From contig JAIUJO010000090.1 in NCBI GenBank assembly GCA_023846275.1, positions 1,341,255 through 1,405,254 of the forward strand: DNA of 64,000 nucleotides, given 5' to 3'. The position numbers were made by a program, and so were the translations under genes. Positions 47,804 to 61,149 of the stretch are shown here, piece after piece (the first letter of the stretch is position 1; each line of letters starts with the position of its first letter). The DNA is from Vanilla planifolia. Taxonomy: Eukaryota; Streptophyta; Magnoliopsida; Asparagales; Orchidaceae. The notes below the pieces were generated by a model that worked only from the letters and a program-made list of their open reading frames with translations, had not been told where the DNA came from and made no database searches.

Positions 47804-48424
47804 ATTTACATAGCATTATTTTTTCTAATGAATCAAAATTTATTTTGATAACATGTTAATGTTAAGAAGTTAAATTATAATAAATATAGTTTATAATAGG
47901 TATTTTAGTAATTAATTATCAATAATAACTTTACAACATTATTATGAATTTTATAAAATAATTAATATGCAAATCATGTGATATAATAAAATAATACCTA
48001 TAGTATACATTAATATTAAGAAAAATAAATTATATACATTATAATAAATTAGAATAAATTTATTTTTATAAAAATATATATATGTTTTATGTAGAATTCT
48101 TTAGATATATTAATATAATATTTTAGATTATTAAAAATTTAAATATTATGCCATTTATTAAATATAATTGATAATTATTATCTAAATTATGTCTTACACA
48201 CATATTATTATATAATAACTATATTATTTATTATTTAATTAATTTTAATTAAAATTTTTAGAAAACTAATGTGAAAGTAATGGTCAAAAATGATCTTTAA
48301 ATATTTAAAATATTCTTAAATAATAATAATGAATAAATATTTTTATGATTTTATTATTATTAAATATTATATATGACTTATTATATTTAAAAAATATCAT
48401 AAGTTTATTATTTAAATTTAACTA

Positions 48425-48755
48425 CTTTTCTCACTTTCTTATTTATCTCAATGTCACTCATATTCTCTCACATTCTACTCTCTTGTTTTGATTATTTTAC
48501 TTATGACTTCAATTTATATCTCTTTATTTCTTTCTTGGACTCTCTCCACTTTATTATTCTCTACCTTCTCATTTTCTCTCTCTTTCACTCACTTATTTAT
48601 TCTCAATCGCTCCTTTGTTCTCTCTTTTCTTTTCCTCTTCAATAAATCATCTCTTATATCTCTATTACTCTTTTCTTCTATATTTTTTGCTTATCAATAT
48701 ATGTGTTCCTCTATCTCTTTTAAAATAGTTATCTCTTTCTCTATCATCACTTTAT
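48425..48755 (+). repeat. Pyrimidine tract 9
   Basis: C/T-rich tract of about 330 bp ('ctctctctttcactcactta', 'cctctatctctttt'). Confidence 0.8.
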
Positions 48756-48990
48756 AATAATGAAAATTTAATAAAAAAAATTTATTTATTAATTTCTATG
48801 TCTTAAAAAAATTAGCTTACATAATTTTATCTTAATATCATATAGACAAAATATCGATATTAAAATATATTATGACATATAGATTGTCATATTTTCTTAA
48901 AAGACGTTAAATTTAATAATTTAAAAAATTTCGAAAATTGTTCATTTTTTGCAAATAATAATCACACAACTATGATTTCATTTATATGTA

Positions 48991-49106
48991 TGTGTGATGA
49001 CACCAACAATATAACACTGTAACATATTAGAACTCCAAACAAAAGCATAGTTAGGGTATGGTATTATTGCGACATGAGGCTTCATTACAGGTTGTCGTGT
49101 GGCACA
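48991..49106 (+). pseudogene. 5S rRNA-like segment 18
   Basis: The 5' part 'tgtgtgatgacaccaacaat' and 'acatattagaactccaaa' is good, and the 3' 'ggttgtcgtgtggcac' keeps a CpG. The promoter core is poor ('agttagggtatggtattatt'). Confidence 0.75.
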
Positions 49107-49734
49107 TATTGCTTCATAGATATAAATTTGCAATAAATAATAATAGTTTTTAATAACTTTTTATAGTAAAAATTTAAGTTTTTATAAATCATAGTTTATA
49201 ATTACCATTTTTGTCATGAATTACCAAAGACAACATTGTAATAATATTTTTTAATTTTATATAATAATTAATATAGATCCTTATATGATATAATAAATTA
49301 ATAACTTTAATGATGTTTAAAATTCGACAAAACAACTAACATTAATTATAATTAGCTAAAATAAATTTATGTTTTTTATAGCATCTATATACATATAGAA
49401 TTTTCTAAATGTTGTAATATTATATTTAAAAATAATATAAATAAAAATTTATATTTTTAATTTATATATTATTTGAATTTATTATGTGCGATAAATAATT
49501 AAAATATTTTTATTAAAAAAATTAATTTATGTATTTTTTAATTTTCTTTTGAATTTTAAGCATGAATAAAATATCATAACATTAATAATGAAAGTATTCC
49601 TTAAATATTTGTAATATTCTTAAATAATTATAAATCTAAATTATTTTTTATATTTTATTATAATAAGATATTACATATAATTAACTTCTAACATTTAATA
49701 AATATTACAAGTTTAATAATTATGATTTAACTTT

Positions 49735-50040
49735 TATTTAAAAAATTTCTCTTATTTTGCTTCTCTTTATGATTTCCTGATTTGTCTCTTCATTTCCTAG
49801 CTCATATTTTTCTTGGCATCCAACTCACTTTTATCATTCTTTATTTTCTCATTTCTCTTTTAAATTTTTACTTATTCTCTATATTATTTCTATTTTCTAA
49901 ATTTTTTTTCTTTATCATCAAATAAACTCTCAGTAATCCCTATTATTGTTTTTCTCCATATTTTGCTTTTATCTATGCAAGACTTTCTTTCTTTCTTATA
50001 GAATTGTTATCTCCATCTCTATCATCTACTTTTTTAGCTC
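49735..50040 (+). repeat. Pyrimidine tract 10
   Basis: C/T-rich tract ('tgatttgtctcttcatttcc', 'atctccatctctatcatcta'). Confidence 0.78.
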
Positions 50041-50378
50041 ATTAATTAACAAAACATAAGAACTCCCACATGTTGAAATATTTAATATAGTATTTATGAT
50101 AAATATATATTTTATTATTTATATTTATTAAGTAAATTACATTTTAAGTTATCAAAATGATGACATTGTCTTAATGTTTGTATAATAAAAAATAATAGTT
50201 AATGTTGTTTTTTTATTCATTTTATGCAAAAAATTATTTAAATTAAAATATATTAATACATTTATATTAAGATTACATTTAAAAGTGTATATGATGAATA
50301 ATTTGAAAAAATGTTAAAATAATTCAATATCTTCAAACAATAATGTCATAACTATGGTTATTTTTCGATTGTGTGCCG

Positions 50379-50491
50379 GTGTGACCAGGCCAATATCATA
50401 ACGCTGGATCTTATTATACCTCAAAAGATAAGTTTGCTTGATAAGAGAAGTATTGGGATGGGCGACCTCTATAAAAGTCCCTGTGTTTTAC
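50379..50491 (+). pseudogene. 5S rRNA-like segment 19
   Basis: 'gtgtgaccaggccaatatca' keeps a start resembling 'gcgatcataccagcac'. 'gtattgggatgggcgacctc' is a near-intact intermediate element and C-box start with one CpG. The A-box side reads 'aaaagataagtttgcttgat'. Confidence 0.82.
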
Positions 50492-50959
50492 ATATATTTC
50501 ATAACACTTCTTTTTCTAGATAGTGACGGTTGATTTTTGTAACATATGATTCTTAAAAAATTAATTAATTATAAATGATAGTTTGTAGTAAGTATTTTAG
50601 TATTTAATTAATAATAATAACTTTATGACCTTATTTCCAATTGTATAAAATTATAAACATGGCAAATCATAAGATATAATAAAATAAAAATTTAATATAA
50701 TTTAATATTAAGCAAAATAACTTATAAAAATTATAGCAAACATGAATTAATTTTAAGTTTGTATTGCTATATATGTGTCATCTAAAGAAATTTAAAAAGT
50801 TACAAATAATATAATATTACTAGTTAAAATATTATTTATATATTTCAATATTCTAAAATAAAAATAAAACTTAAATTGTTCTTATATTTTTAAATAATAA
50901 AACGTTTTATAATATTAAGATATTATATTTAATAAATACTATAATTTTAACTATTAATA

Positions 50960-51188
50960 TTTAACCTTTATTTGAATATTTCTCTTACATTTTTCTCTTT
51001 ATCACAATATCCTCATATTCTCCTAGTTTCTACACCCTTTTGTTATCTTTCTTTTATTTGCCTCTTTGTTCTCTGCATGCTTATATTCTTCTTGACCAGC
51101 AATTCGCATCTATCATTCTTTAATTTCTCGTTTCTCTTTCTTTTCGCTTTTTTATCCATTCTTTTTGTCTCTTCCATTATTCCTTGTT
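50960..51188 (+). repeat. Pyrimidine tract 11, joined directly to 5S
   Basis: C/T-rich tract that ends at 'ttccattattccttgttaat' and passes within about 15 bp into a 5S-like segment. The usual spacer of about 450 bp is deleted, giving the 822-bp unit. Confidence 0.78.
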
Positions 51189-51200
51189 AATTATATGCAT

Positions 51201-51315
51201 GTGTGGCCGTACAAATTTTATATCACTTAGTCTCATTAGAACTCTAAAGTTAATCAAGCATGGACAAGAGTGGTATCGAGATGGGCAACCCTCTAAGAGT
51301 TCTTGATGTTCTACA
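51201..51315 (+). pseudogene. 5S rRNA-like segment 20
   Basis: 'gtgtggccgtacaaatt' is the 5' end, 'tagtctcattagaactctaa' and 'agttaatcaagcatggacaa' the centre, and 'gtatcgagatgggcaaccct' the intermediate element and C-box. The end is 'gttcttgatgttctac'. Confidence 0.82.
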
Positions 51316-51884
51316 AATGTTTTCATATAATTCCATATTGTTATGAATGACATTATATTTTTAATAAATTGTTACTATTTAAAAATCAAGCTATTATAAA
51401 TAATAGTTTAGAATTATAATTTTAGTAATTAATTTTTACTAATAAAATAATAATTTTATCATATTTTGTTATTGAGATAAAAAATTTATATTAATTATAA
51501 TAGATTAGAATTAGTTTATGTGGCTAATTACATATATGTAATGTGTTTAAATTTTTTGATAAAAGTAATATTATGTTCTAGAATATTAAGAATATAAAAT
51601 TATATCATTTATTTTGAATATTATATATAATTATTACCTAAATTACATCATATAATCATAATATATTAAAAATAAATATTTTATTTATTAATTAATTAAC
51701 TCTTTTCATTAATTTATAAATAAAAAAATTTTAAATTAATAGTTGAATATTCTTTAAATATTTTTTGGCATATTAAAATAATAACGAAAAACTATTTTTG
51801 TACTTTATTATTATTAAATATTATATATGATTAACTTGTTATATTAAATTATTATGATATGTTTAGTTATTGTGATTTAATTTT

Positions 51885-52155
51885 AATTTAATTTTTGTCT
51901 TACATTTTCTCATCATCTCAATATCTCTCACACTTCCTCAAACACCATTCTATCAATCCTTACCTTCCCATTTCTTTTTCTCTCCCATTTTTATTTATTC
52001 TTTTTATCTATTATATGTTCTCTTTTTTCTTTCTCTCTTTAATAAATTATCCCTCATCAATCTCTATTCCTATTTTCATCTCTATTTTAATCTTATTAAT
52101 TTTGTGACTTTCATTTTCAATTATGGAATTATACTTTTTATCTTTATTATCGTTT
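51885..52155 (+). repeat. Pyrimidine tract 12
   Basis: C/T-rich tract. Just after it, near 52,190, the text jumps from 'aagaaatctctcaagtttta' to 'aataccattttagtaattaa', a motif normally found beyond the 5S segment. The 5S-bearing part of this unit has been deleted. Confidence 0.75.
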
Positions 52156-52739
52156 TTGAGCCCATAGATCAGGAGTATTAAAGAAATCTCTCAAGTTTTA
52201 AAATTTATAAATACCATTTTAGTAATTAATTTTTAACAATTACGTTATGACAATGTTATCAATTTTACATAATAATAAATATGGTGCATCGTTGATATAA
52301 TAGAATAATGAAATTAATGTAAATTATTGTTGAGAAAATTAACTTATATAAATTAAAATAATTACAATTAATTTATATTTATAATAATATATATAAATAT
52401 AAGTAAAAGTTTTTAATTATATTAATATTATATTAAAAAATATTAGAAAATTTCAATTATATTATTATTAAAAATTATTTATATTTTTTATCTATATTTT
52501 GCTTCATAAAAATAATATGATGAAATAATTATACTATTTATTATTTAATAACTAAATTTTGTTTTATGTATGAGCAAAATAATCTTATAGTAAAATGTAT
52601 GCATTGTAATAATTTTTGAAAAAAATTAAAATAATCATAAACCACAAATGTTTTTTATATTATATTATTATTTAATATTATATACAACTAAATTTTTATA
52701 TTTAATAAATAGCATAAGTTTAATTTTTAAGATTAAACA

Positions 52740-52922
52740 TTTATTTTACTATTTTGTTCACTTTATTATCTTTATCTTACTATCTCTCGAATTTTAACTT
52801 TCTTTTCCCTCTTATTATATTTATTTATTGGCCTCTTCATTATCTAACCCCTTATATTATTTGTTACCTCACTCTCATCTCTATCATTCTGTTTTAGATC
52901 TCTTTCTATCACTTTTATAATA
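52740..52922 (+). repeat. Pyrimidine tract 13, joined to Z
   Basis: C/T-rich tract of about 180 bp ending 'tatcacttttataatagaat' and followed directly by Z sequence at an internal Z position, so tract end, spacer and Z start are missing. Confidence 0.72.
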
Positions 52923-52924
52923 GA

Positions 52925-54735
52925 ATAATTAGGCTTCAGTAAAAGAATTTTGAATTTCAAGTAATTTTAGGTTGTAGGCACCACGAAAGGAAATTTATGC
53001 CAGCAAAATATGATGCAACACTTAATTAAAAAGTTAAAATTATGTTCACTTTCATTGTCATTTCAATCATATTGGTTACGTGTTTATTGGAAATAACCAT
53101 TAGAAAGTTAATGAAAGTTACAAAAAAATTAGATTCCAAAATGGTTAAAAAGATCTTAAAATATTCTTCCAAAATGTCTACTATAATGAAACAAAAATAG
53201 CTAGTGCATTAGTTGTTATGTAAGATTTACTGGAGCCGTTCAATCAACATAATGGAGATCTCATTAGTCTGATCATGGGCTGCATGGGTAATGAGTCCTA
53301 CATTGTGAAATCAAATTACATTTTATTAGGTACATTTGATCAGGTTAGATGAGCTTTGGATCGTTCAATTTGTCTATGGTAAATTCAAGATTAGATCAAA
53401 ACCATACTACTAAAATGGGAAAGATCTATGACATTAGAATAAGGGTTGATTTATTTAAAATGTTGAAGCAAAATAGCCATCCAATAAAGTCCTACATTAT
53501 TACAACCATCATAAGAGTTAATAAATTAGAGTAGATATAGTAGTAACCATTTGATCGACCTATTAAATGGATGATTAGTTCAATTATCGTCATTGCTTAA
53601 AGGCAGAAGGGATCTCTAGCTTGCAATGAAGAAAATGTGCAATCAAACAATGTTGAATAATAATGGTTTGTGATGGAGACCATCACAAGGTGCATAGTCT
53701 CACATTGCAAGAGAGGAAACTTATTTGGTCTTTATAAGCATTGGCCATTCTGTAACATGTAAAAACATATTTGGTTGGCTGCCAATTTGTGTGCTCAGAA
53801 TTTAATTGCTTGGTTCTACTCATATCTTACTGGTTGATCTGTATTTTAACCTATCCCACACTTATATTTTGTTTGAATGCTTCAAAGTATGATCCAATGC
53901 CTTCGACTATCTTTTTTTAGAATTGATCATGAGGTAGAATGGGTCAACCAGATCTATATCTAACTATTTTTACTTACCCTATGCAAGGGCTTACGCTCAG
54001 CCCAAGACTTTTGCATTTAATCATACCTTAAAATGTTGCATAAAACTTTTATACATGTTTAATTATGAAAATTTTAATATCATTACCATTTTATTTAAAC
54101 AAATTTAACAATCAACCTAATATAGAACTTGCAAAAATACGAAAGTGCTCAGCTTGGTCTTTATCTTGGCCCAATTCTTTTGCATATAAGCAATGCTTGC
54201 AATGTCAAATAAATTTTTTTTATTTATTTTAATATAAAAATTTAATAAAATTATTTTTATGTAATTAATAATTAATAACAAACCTAATGTAGAATTTTTC
54301 AAATATATAAAAGTATAATTGAATAGAAGGTAAGAATGATTAATAAATAGAATTAATGGTTTAATTTGGAATTGATATGGGAAAGTAAATGAGATAACGA
54401 AAAAATGTATTCTATTTGTATGCTAAATAAAGAAGATGATCAAACAATTTTGATGCATAAATATGATTTGAAATTGATGCTATAAGAGAGTTTCTTCAAA
54501 CCAACACGCTAACATTATAATTCATAGTAAAATAAAACCTTATTAAAGCTCATGCACATGTATTCGATCTCTGACGCTTGTTTAATAGTCCAAGGTGGTT
54601 TCAAGACCACTAGCTTTCCAGGTTCAAAACATCTAATATTTGACTCATCAAACACAAGGGTAAACAAAGGCATATGTTTAATGGATTATAAAATTTTAGA
54701 AAGAGTTTGTTATTGTTAAGGAAATAATTATAAAA
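52925..54735 (+). repeat. Z repeat, 5' truncated
   Basis: About 1.8 kb ending just before 5S segment 21, in the same relative place as Z on the left arm. Shared blocks: 'aatttcaagtaatttta', 'gaaatttatgccagcaaaat', 'tttggtctttataagcattg' (TATA-like), 'gtgctcagaatttaattgct', 'cctatcccacacttatattt', 'atgcacatgtattcg' and 'ggcatatgtttaatgg'. The open frames at 53,349-53,534, 54,117-54,302 and 54,610-54,819 resemble nothing known. LTR identity is inferred, not shown. Confidence 0.77.
53990..54300 (+). repeat. Internal tandem duplication in Z (about 168 bp)
   Basis: 'cagcccaagacttttgcat' (about 53,999) recurs as 'ggcccaattcttttgcat' (about 54,169), and 'aacctaatatagaactt' (about 54,114) recurs as 'aacctaatgtagaattt' (54,281). 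The offset is about 167-170 bp. The left-arm Z at 36,070-36,310 has the same duplication. Confidence 0.7.
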
Positions 54736-54761
54736 CAACAACTCTTTGCCATTTGTATACA

Positions 54762-54876
54762 TGTGTGACAACAAATTTGCTATAGCACTTAAACTCATTA
54801 GAATTTCAAAGTTAAGCATACCTTAGTGAGAGTGGCATTGAGATGGGTAGCCTCGTCAGAAGTCCTTGTGTTCCAT
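54762..54876 (+). pseudogene. 5S rRNA-like segment 21
   Basis: One of the best overall copies: 'actcattagaatttcaaagt', 'taagcataccttagtgagag', 'ggcattgagatgggtagcct' and 'gtcagaagtccttgtgttcc' follow the whole 5S from the centre to the 3' end with few indels. Confidence 0.85.
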
Positions 54877-55474
54877 GAATTTTGTAATTACATTTCTTTT
54901 TCCAAGAAATGACAACTGATTTTAGTCTATTAATGTTAAAAATTTAAGTATTATAAATGGTATTTTATATTTATGATTTTAGCTTTTTATTATTATTAAT
55001 GGATTTATAACATAATTGTTAATGTTACAAAATAGTAAATATGACCATCATATGATGAAATACAACAACAATTTTAATATAGTTTAATAATAAGCAAAAT
55101 AACTTATATTGCATACAATAAACTCGAATTAACTTATATCTATTATTGTATATATAATGTATATAGAAGTATTTAAATAATATAATATTATATTATAGAA
55201 TTTTAAGAATCAAATATCATAATATTTATATTAGATATTATTTATATTTATTATGTGCATAGCATCTTGTTAAGATAACATATTAGAAAAATTACATAAT
55301 TTATATTTTAATTAATTTTTTAAATTTTTAGTATGGCAAAATAATATTAAATTAATAGTCAAAATATTTTTTAAAAATTGCAAAATAAAAAAATGATGTT
55401 TTATTATTATTCAATTTTATATATGAATAATGTATTATATTTAAGAAATATTATAGTTTTAATTACTAAGGTTT

Positions 55475-55810
55475 GGCTTTCATTTAATTATTTCTCACAC
55501 TTTTTTCTCATATCAAAATGTGTCTCATATTCTCTCACTTCCTCCTCTCTCTTATTATCATTCACTTATTAGTCTTTTTATTTAATTATCTTGATATTAT
55601 TATGTCATTTATACCTCTATACTTTCTCATTTCTCTCTCTCTTATTTATTTATTCTTTTTTATCTCTTTTATGTTCTCTTCTTTTCTACATCAATAAATC
55701 TTATTACATCTCTCCTTATTATTATTTTCCTTTAAATTTAACTATTATCAATCGATGACTTTTTTATCCTATAGAATAATTATCTTCATTTCTATTATGT
55801 CTTTTTGAAC
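55475..55810 (+). repeat. Pyrimidine tract 14
   Basis: C/T-rich tract ('tcttcctcctctctcttatt'-like around 55,540, 'catttctctctctcttattt'). Confidence 0.78.
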
Positions 55811-56165
55811 CCTTCAATTCATAAATATGAGTTCTCTCATCTTTTGAACTTTAAAATATAAGATTTATAATAAAAATATATTTTATAACTTGTCTTTACT
55901 ATTTAATTTAATTTATTATTTAGAATTATAATATTATAGATGAATTTTTTATAAATTAATTTATATATTACGAGAAATTATAATTTAAGTAATGTTTTAT
56001 TAATTTTATGTTTCAAAATTTTGATATTGAAATATACTGAAATATATATAACAGGCATAAATCTTTTTCAAAAGTGCATGATGTCGAGAAAGAAGAAAAT
56101 TTTAGAAATTATTCAACATCTTGATGACAATAATCACATAACTACAATGTTTTCTTTTATATACA

Positions 56166-56280
56166 AGTTGAACCATAACAACATTATAATATTGAATCTC
56201 ATTAGAACTCAAAAGATAAGCTTGCTTATGGGAGAATAGTAACCCAATTGGTGACCGATCGAGAAGTCCTCATGTTGTTG
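56166..56280 (+). pseudogene. 5S rRNA-like segment 22
   Basis: 'gaatctcattagaactcaaa', 'agataagcttgcttatggga', 'attggtgaccgatcgagaag' and 'tcctcatgttgttg' follow the 5S order. The intermediate element is altered ('aacccaattggtg'). Confidence 0.82.
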
Positions 56281-56874
56281 TTTTTTTGTGTCATTTCTTT
56301 TTCTATTAAATGACAACTGATTGTAATAGGATTTTAATGCTTAAAAATTTGTCTACTACAAAGGATAGTTTATAATTAGTACTTTAGTAAATAATAATTA
56401 ATAATATTTTACAAGATTATTTTTCAATTCTTATAATAAGAAATAAAGTAAATTTTGTGATATAACAAAATAGTAGCTTAAATATAGTTTAATGTTTAGA
56501 AAAATAACATATATAAGTAATAATAAATTTGAATAATTTATATTTACAAAAGTATATATATGTTACATATACAAAATATTAAAAATATAAAATTAATTCA
56601 CTAAGGAAGGCTAATAATTGTATTTACTATCTATATTACACCACAAAATGAAAATATTTTAGAATAATTATTATATTTATTATTTAAGAACATATTTTAA
56701 TTAATATATAATGAAAATAATATTAAATTGTTATTCAAAATATTCCTTAAATATTTGTAATACCCTAAAATTATGATAAAAATCGATTTTTTTAATATTT
56801 CGTTATTGTTAAGTGTTTTATACGATTAACATATTTTATTTAAAAAGTATTATATTTTCAAAATTTAAAATTTA

Positions 56875-57220
56875 ACTTTTATGTAATTACTTCTCTCTTT
56901 ATCTTTTTATTTCAAAATTTTTTGCATTCTCTTGCTTCCTTTGCTATCTTATTGTCATAATTTTTTCTCCATATTCACTATCACATATTTTTCTCCAACT
57001 CTCTATGTCATATATCTTCTTTTACTTTTTAATTTCTCTCTATTTCATATTTTTTATTTATTCTATTTATTTACTTTATATTTTTTATTTTCTTTTTCTT
57101 TTTATTAGGTAATCTCTTTTCCTTCTCTTTTATTATTTCTTTCTTTATTTTACTCTTATTAATCCATTTCTTTCTCTTTCTCTAGTAACATAGTTATCAC
57201 CATCTTTATTATCTTTTTTA
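56875..57220 (+). repeat. Pyrimidine tract 15
   Basis: C/T-rich tract, T-heavier than the others ('ttattttctttttcttttta'). Confidence 0.75.
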
Positions 57221-57474
57221 TGTCCATAAATTAAGAATATTTAGAAAATCATTAATATTACATTTTTTTAATTAAAAATTATTTATCATAAATATATATT
57301 TCATTTTTAAAAAATGATACCATAATAGTAGATAAATTTGTATATCAATGTGTATTTTATCAAAAATAATTGTTTATGTAATTTTTTAATTAATTAAATA
57401 TACCTACTACTAATATCAAAATATATTATGACATATGTAAAATTTAAAATTTTTAAATACTGCATATTAAGAAA

Positions 57475-58935
57475 AAAACTATGTCAATCTGAGAAAATGG
57501 GATAGATTACTAAAATAATATAGTATCTATTTAAAACATAAATTTAAAAATTAATAATTTATAATTTTTTTTAATAAAAATATAAGTTTAAATCATATAC
57601 CAAAATTTTTAGGTGGTTTGGCTTAAACTAGAACACAGGTCAACCCCAAAGTTAGGTTGAAAACACTTCACTTTTAAACGAATTACAAGTTCACATTTTT
57701 CTTTACAATTTACCTCTATCATACTAGATTTTCAAAGTTAACCTTTAACTCGAGCTGTTTTAATGTCAATCCAAACTTGATTTTTTATGAGATCAAGCAA
57801 AACTCATACTTCCATTAATGTCAGGCTACCAATCTCAAAAGAAAAAAAAATTATAGTAAGAGAAATGCTTTTGTCAAAATGTAAAAATTATCTTATGCTT
57901 GTTGCTAAATGTAAAAAGATAGGAAGGGTTCAAAATTAAAAAATGAGTTTCGAGAAAGAAAGCATAGATAAATTAGGCCTGGTTGGAAGAATTTTTAATT
58001 TAAAGTTATCATATGTCGCAGGAGATGCAAGGGGAAGTTTATGCAAGCAGTATAAGATCTAGCCATTTTTTAAGATATTAAAATCTTATTATTGTTCACT
58101 AAGCATTTTAGTAGCAACAAATTGGAATTTATATTTTTTTCATAGCTATTAGAAAGTGAGTGAAATGTTGTTACAAAAGTACCTTCAAAATTTTATAAAA
58201 AAATCTTAAAATATTCTCACAAAATAGTGGCTGTGGTGGCTTCATAATAGATAAGTTTTTAGCCATTTTGTAGGATTCACTTGAGCTATTGGATTGGCAC
58301 AAGGGAGATCTCAACCACTGCATCAAACTTTAAAAAGTAGATGAGCTCTAGATGGCTGCATTAAATTGGATTTAATCAGGGCCATTAAGTCAAGTCAGAC
58401 GACATCTCGAATGTTTCATTAATCTATAGTAAATCAAGATTTGATATGGATTGTAGGATTCGAATAGTAGAGATATTGGCCTTCAGATAAAGGAAAGATT
58501 ATTTAAAAAAAAAATTTCTATCTAATGAAGTCAAACGACATAACAACCATCATATGTATTAATTAGTATAAATGGATGAAGTCGTAACCAGCACATTGGC
58601 TTATCAAATGGACTATTGGATTGTTTAAGATCACTACTTGAAGGTGAAGGAAATCACCATAGTGTGATTGAGCAAACACGTAATTGTATGGTCCTGACCG
58701 TAATTGCTTTTCGTTGGATGCTTTTGCAAGGGACATAGTTCCACAATCAGTAGAGGAAATTTATTGTCTTTAAAAGCATTCCTTTGAGTGTAACTTATAA
58801 ACAAAATATTTCCTTACTCCAATTTTGTGCACTCAATTTTAATCACATGGGTGGAATCATATCATATAGGTTTATCCATGTTCAACCTACCTAGTTATAT
58901 TTTGTTAAAACAACTTCCACTTTGACTAGATGAAT
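57475..58935 (+). repeat. Z repeat, 3' truncated
   Basis: Starts at the usual junction after 'ctgcatatta' with 'ctatgtcaatctgag', keeps 'ggtttggcttaaactagaac', 'aggtcaaccccaaagttagg', 'gtaaatcaagatttgatatg' and 'gtctttaaaagcatt', and ends near 'tagttatattttgttaaaac'. It then passes into satellite spacer without a 5S-like segment, so the Z end and one 5S segment have been deleted. Confidence 0.75.
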
Positions 58936-59194
58936 TATTGCTTTATTATGTATATTACGTCATATATAAATAATATATTAGAATAATTATATTATTATAT
59001 TTAAATTTTTTTTAAAATTTTATGTATAAAAATAATAATACTAATTTAAGAGTATTGTTTTAAATATATGAAATATTTTGAAATAAGAATAATTCTATAA
59101 TACTATTTGTATTTCATTATTATTAAATAATATATTTGATTAACTTGTTATATTTTATAAATATAATAAGATTAATTATTAATATTAAGCTATT

Positions 59195-59445
59195 ATTTAA
59201 TTATTTCTCTCACTTTTTTCTTTTAATCTCAATATCTCTCATTTTCTTTAACTTTCTTCTCTCTCGAATTATTGTTCTCTATTTGTGTCTTCATTCTCCA
59301 TCTCTTTATTATTTTTCTATTCATTAAATTATGTCTCATCAATTTCTATTATTATTTTTCTATTTTTTTTTGCTTTTAAGAATTCATGTTTTTCTTGCTT
59401 ATAAAATAAGTCTCTCTAATGCCATTACCTCTTTTTTAGATCATC
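59195..59445 (+). repeat. Pyrimidine tract 16
   Basis: C/T-rich tract of about 250 bp ('ttctctcacttttttctttt', 'tcttcattctccatctcttt'). Confidence 0.75.
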
Positions 59446-59798
59446 AATTAATAATGTTAAAGAAATACCTCATGTTAATTAGTTTAATATATAATATTCA
59501 TTTCAAAAATATATATTATTATCTATATTTTTGAAGTTAATTAAAGTTTTTATTTACAAAGAGATAACATAATGGCAGAAAATGATATATATTAATATCT
59601 ATGTTATCAAAAATAAAATCTTATGTAATTTTAAAATATTTTTATAAGTAAAATATTTATATTAGAATATATTATAGCATATATAATAAGAATAATATTT
59701 TTTAATGTCTTTTTGCTTAATAATTAGAAATCTTTTGGAAATATGCCATTATTTTCAACATAATAATAGCGTAACTATTATTTTTTGCCTATTGTTTG

Positions 59799-59915
59799 TG
59801 TATGCGTCCATATGCCCATTATGGCACCAGGTGTCATTAGAACTACAAAGTTAAGTTTTCTTGGGTGGCAGTCACATTAGGATTACTGACCTCTCAAGAA
59901 GTCTTGTTCATGCGA
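59799..59915 (+). pseudogene. 5S rRNA-like segment 23
   Basis: 'ggtgtcattagaactacaaa' and 'gttaagttttcttgggtggc' keep the centre and A-box side, and 'attaggattactgacctctc' and 'aagaagtcttgttcatgcg' the C-box and end. A T-run lies just beyond. Confidence 0.82.
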
Positions 59916-60539
59916 GTATTTTTTCATATTCCTTTTTCACTTGAGTGATATTTTATTTTAATTACATGTTAATATTAAAATTTGAATTATTATAAATGAT
60001 TATTCCCAATTACCGTTTTAGTGATTAATTGTTAATAATAGGTGTATAATTTTTTTTTAAAATCATATAATGAAAAATATTACACATCATATTGTATAAA
60101 AAATAATAATTCTAGTAAAATTTAATATTTAACAAAATAACTGATATCATTGATAATAAAAATAGTTATTTTATATTTATTATAATATAAATATGATGTA
60201 TAAATTTTTTAACATATATTAATATTATATTTTAAAATATTATTCCTTTAATAATTTTATTCTAAAAATTAAATAATTATTTTATTTATGATCTATGTCA
60301 TGTTATATCAAGATAATATATTAAAACAATTAAATCATTTATTATTTAATAAAATATTTTAATTTTAAGTATCAATGAAATATATTAAATAAATAATAAA
60401 AGTGTTCTTTTAATATTTAAAATAGTATAACATAATAAAAAACTTCAATTATTTTTATTTTTTTAAATATTAACTATTATATTTTATTAGGTTATTATAT
60501 TTAATAAAAATTGTAAGTTTTGTTGTTATGATTTAACTT

Positions 60540-60890
60540 TCAGTTAATTATTTCTTTGACTTTTTTACTTTATGCCGAGGTCTCATATAATCACTTACTT
60601 TCCGCTTGCTCTTACTAATATTCTTGATTTGCCTCTTTATTCTTTATTTTCTTATATTTTCCATTGTCTATCTCCCCCCTATATCCTTCACTACTTCTCT
60701 TTTCCATTTTTCATTTATTTATATATTCTCTAACTCCTCCATTATCTCTTATTTCTTTTCCTCATCATAAAATCTTTTCTCATTTCTATATATTACTATT
60801 TCCTTCTTTATTTTACTCTTATCAATTTGTGTCTTTCTTTATCACTACAAAATAGTTTTCAACTTCTCTATTTTCTCTTTTTAGCCCATC
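60540..60890 (+). repeat. Pyrimidine tract 17
   Basis: C/T-rich tract with a C-rich core ('gtctatctcccccctatatc') and the common end 'ctctttttagcccatcaatt'. Confidence 0.8.
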
Positions 60891-61149
60891 AATTAATATT
60901 ATTCAAGAAATTTACCATGTTATATTGTTTGATGTATAATATTTATGATAAATATATATTTTATTATCAATATTTGTTACATAATTCAATTTTTTTATTT
61001 TTTAGAATTTTATAATAAGGGAATAAAATCATATATAATAAAATATATGTTATCGAAAATAATACTTAATGTAATTTTTTATAGTTATTTATAAATAAAA
61101 TATTTATATTAGAACATATCATTACTTATATAACAAGCTTAAAGTTTTT

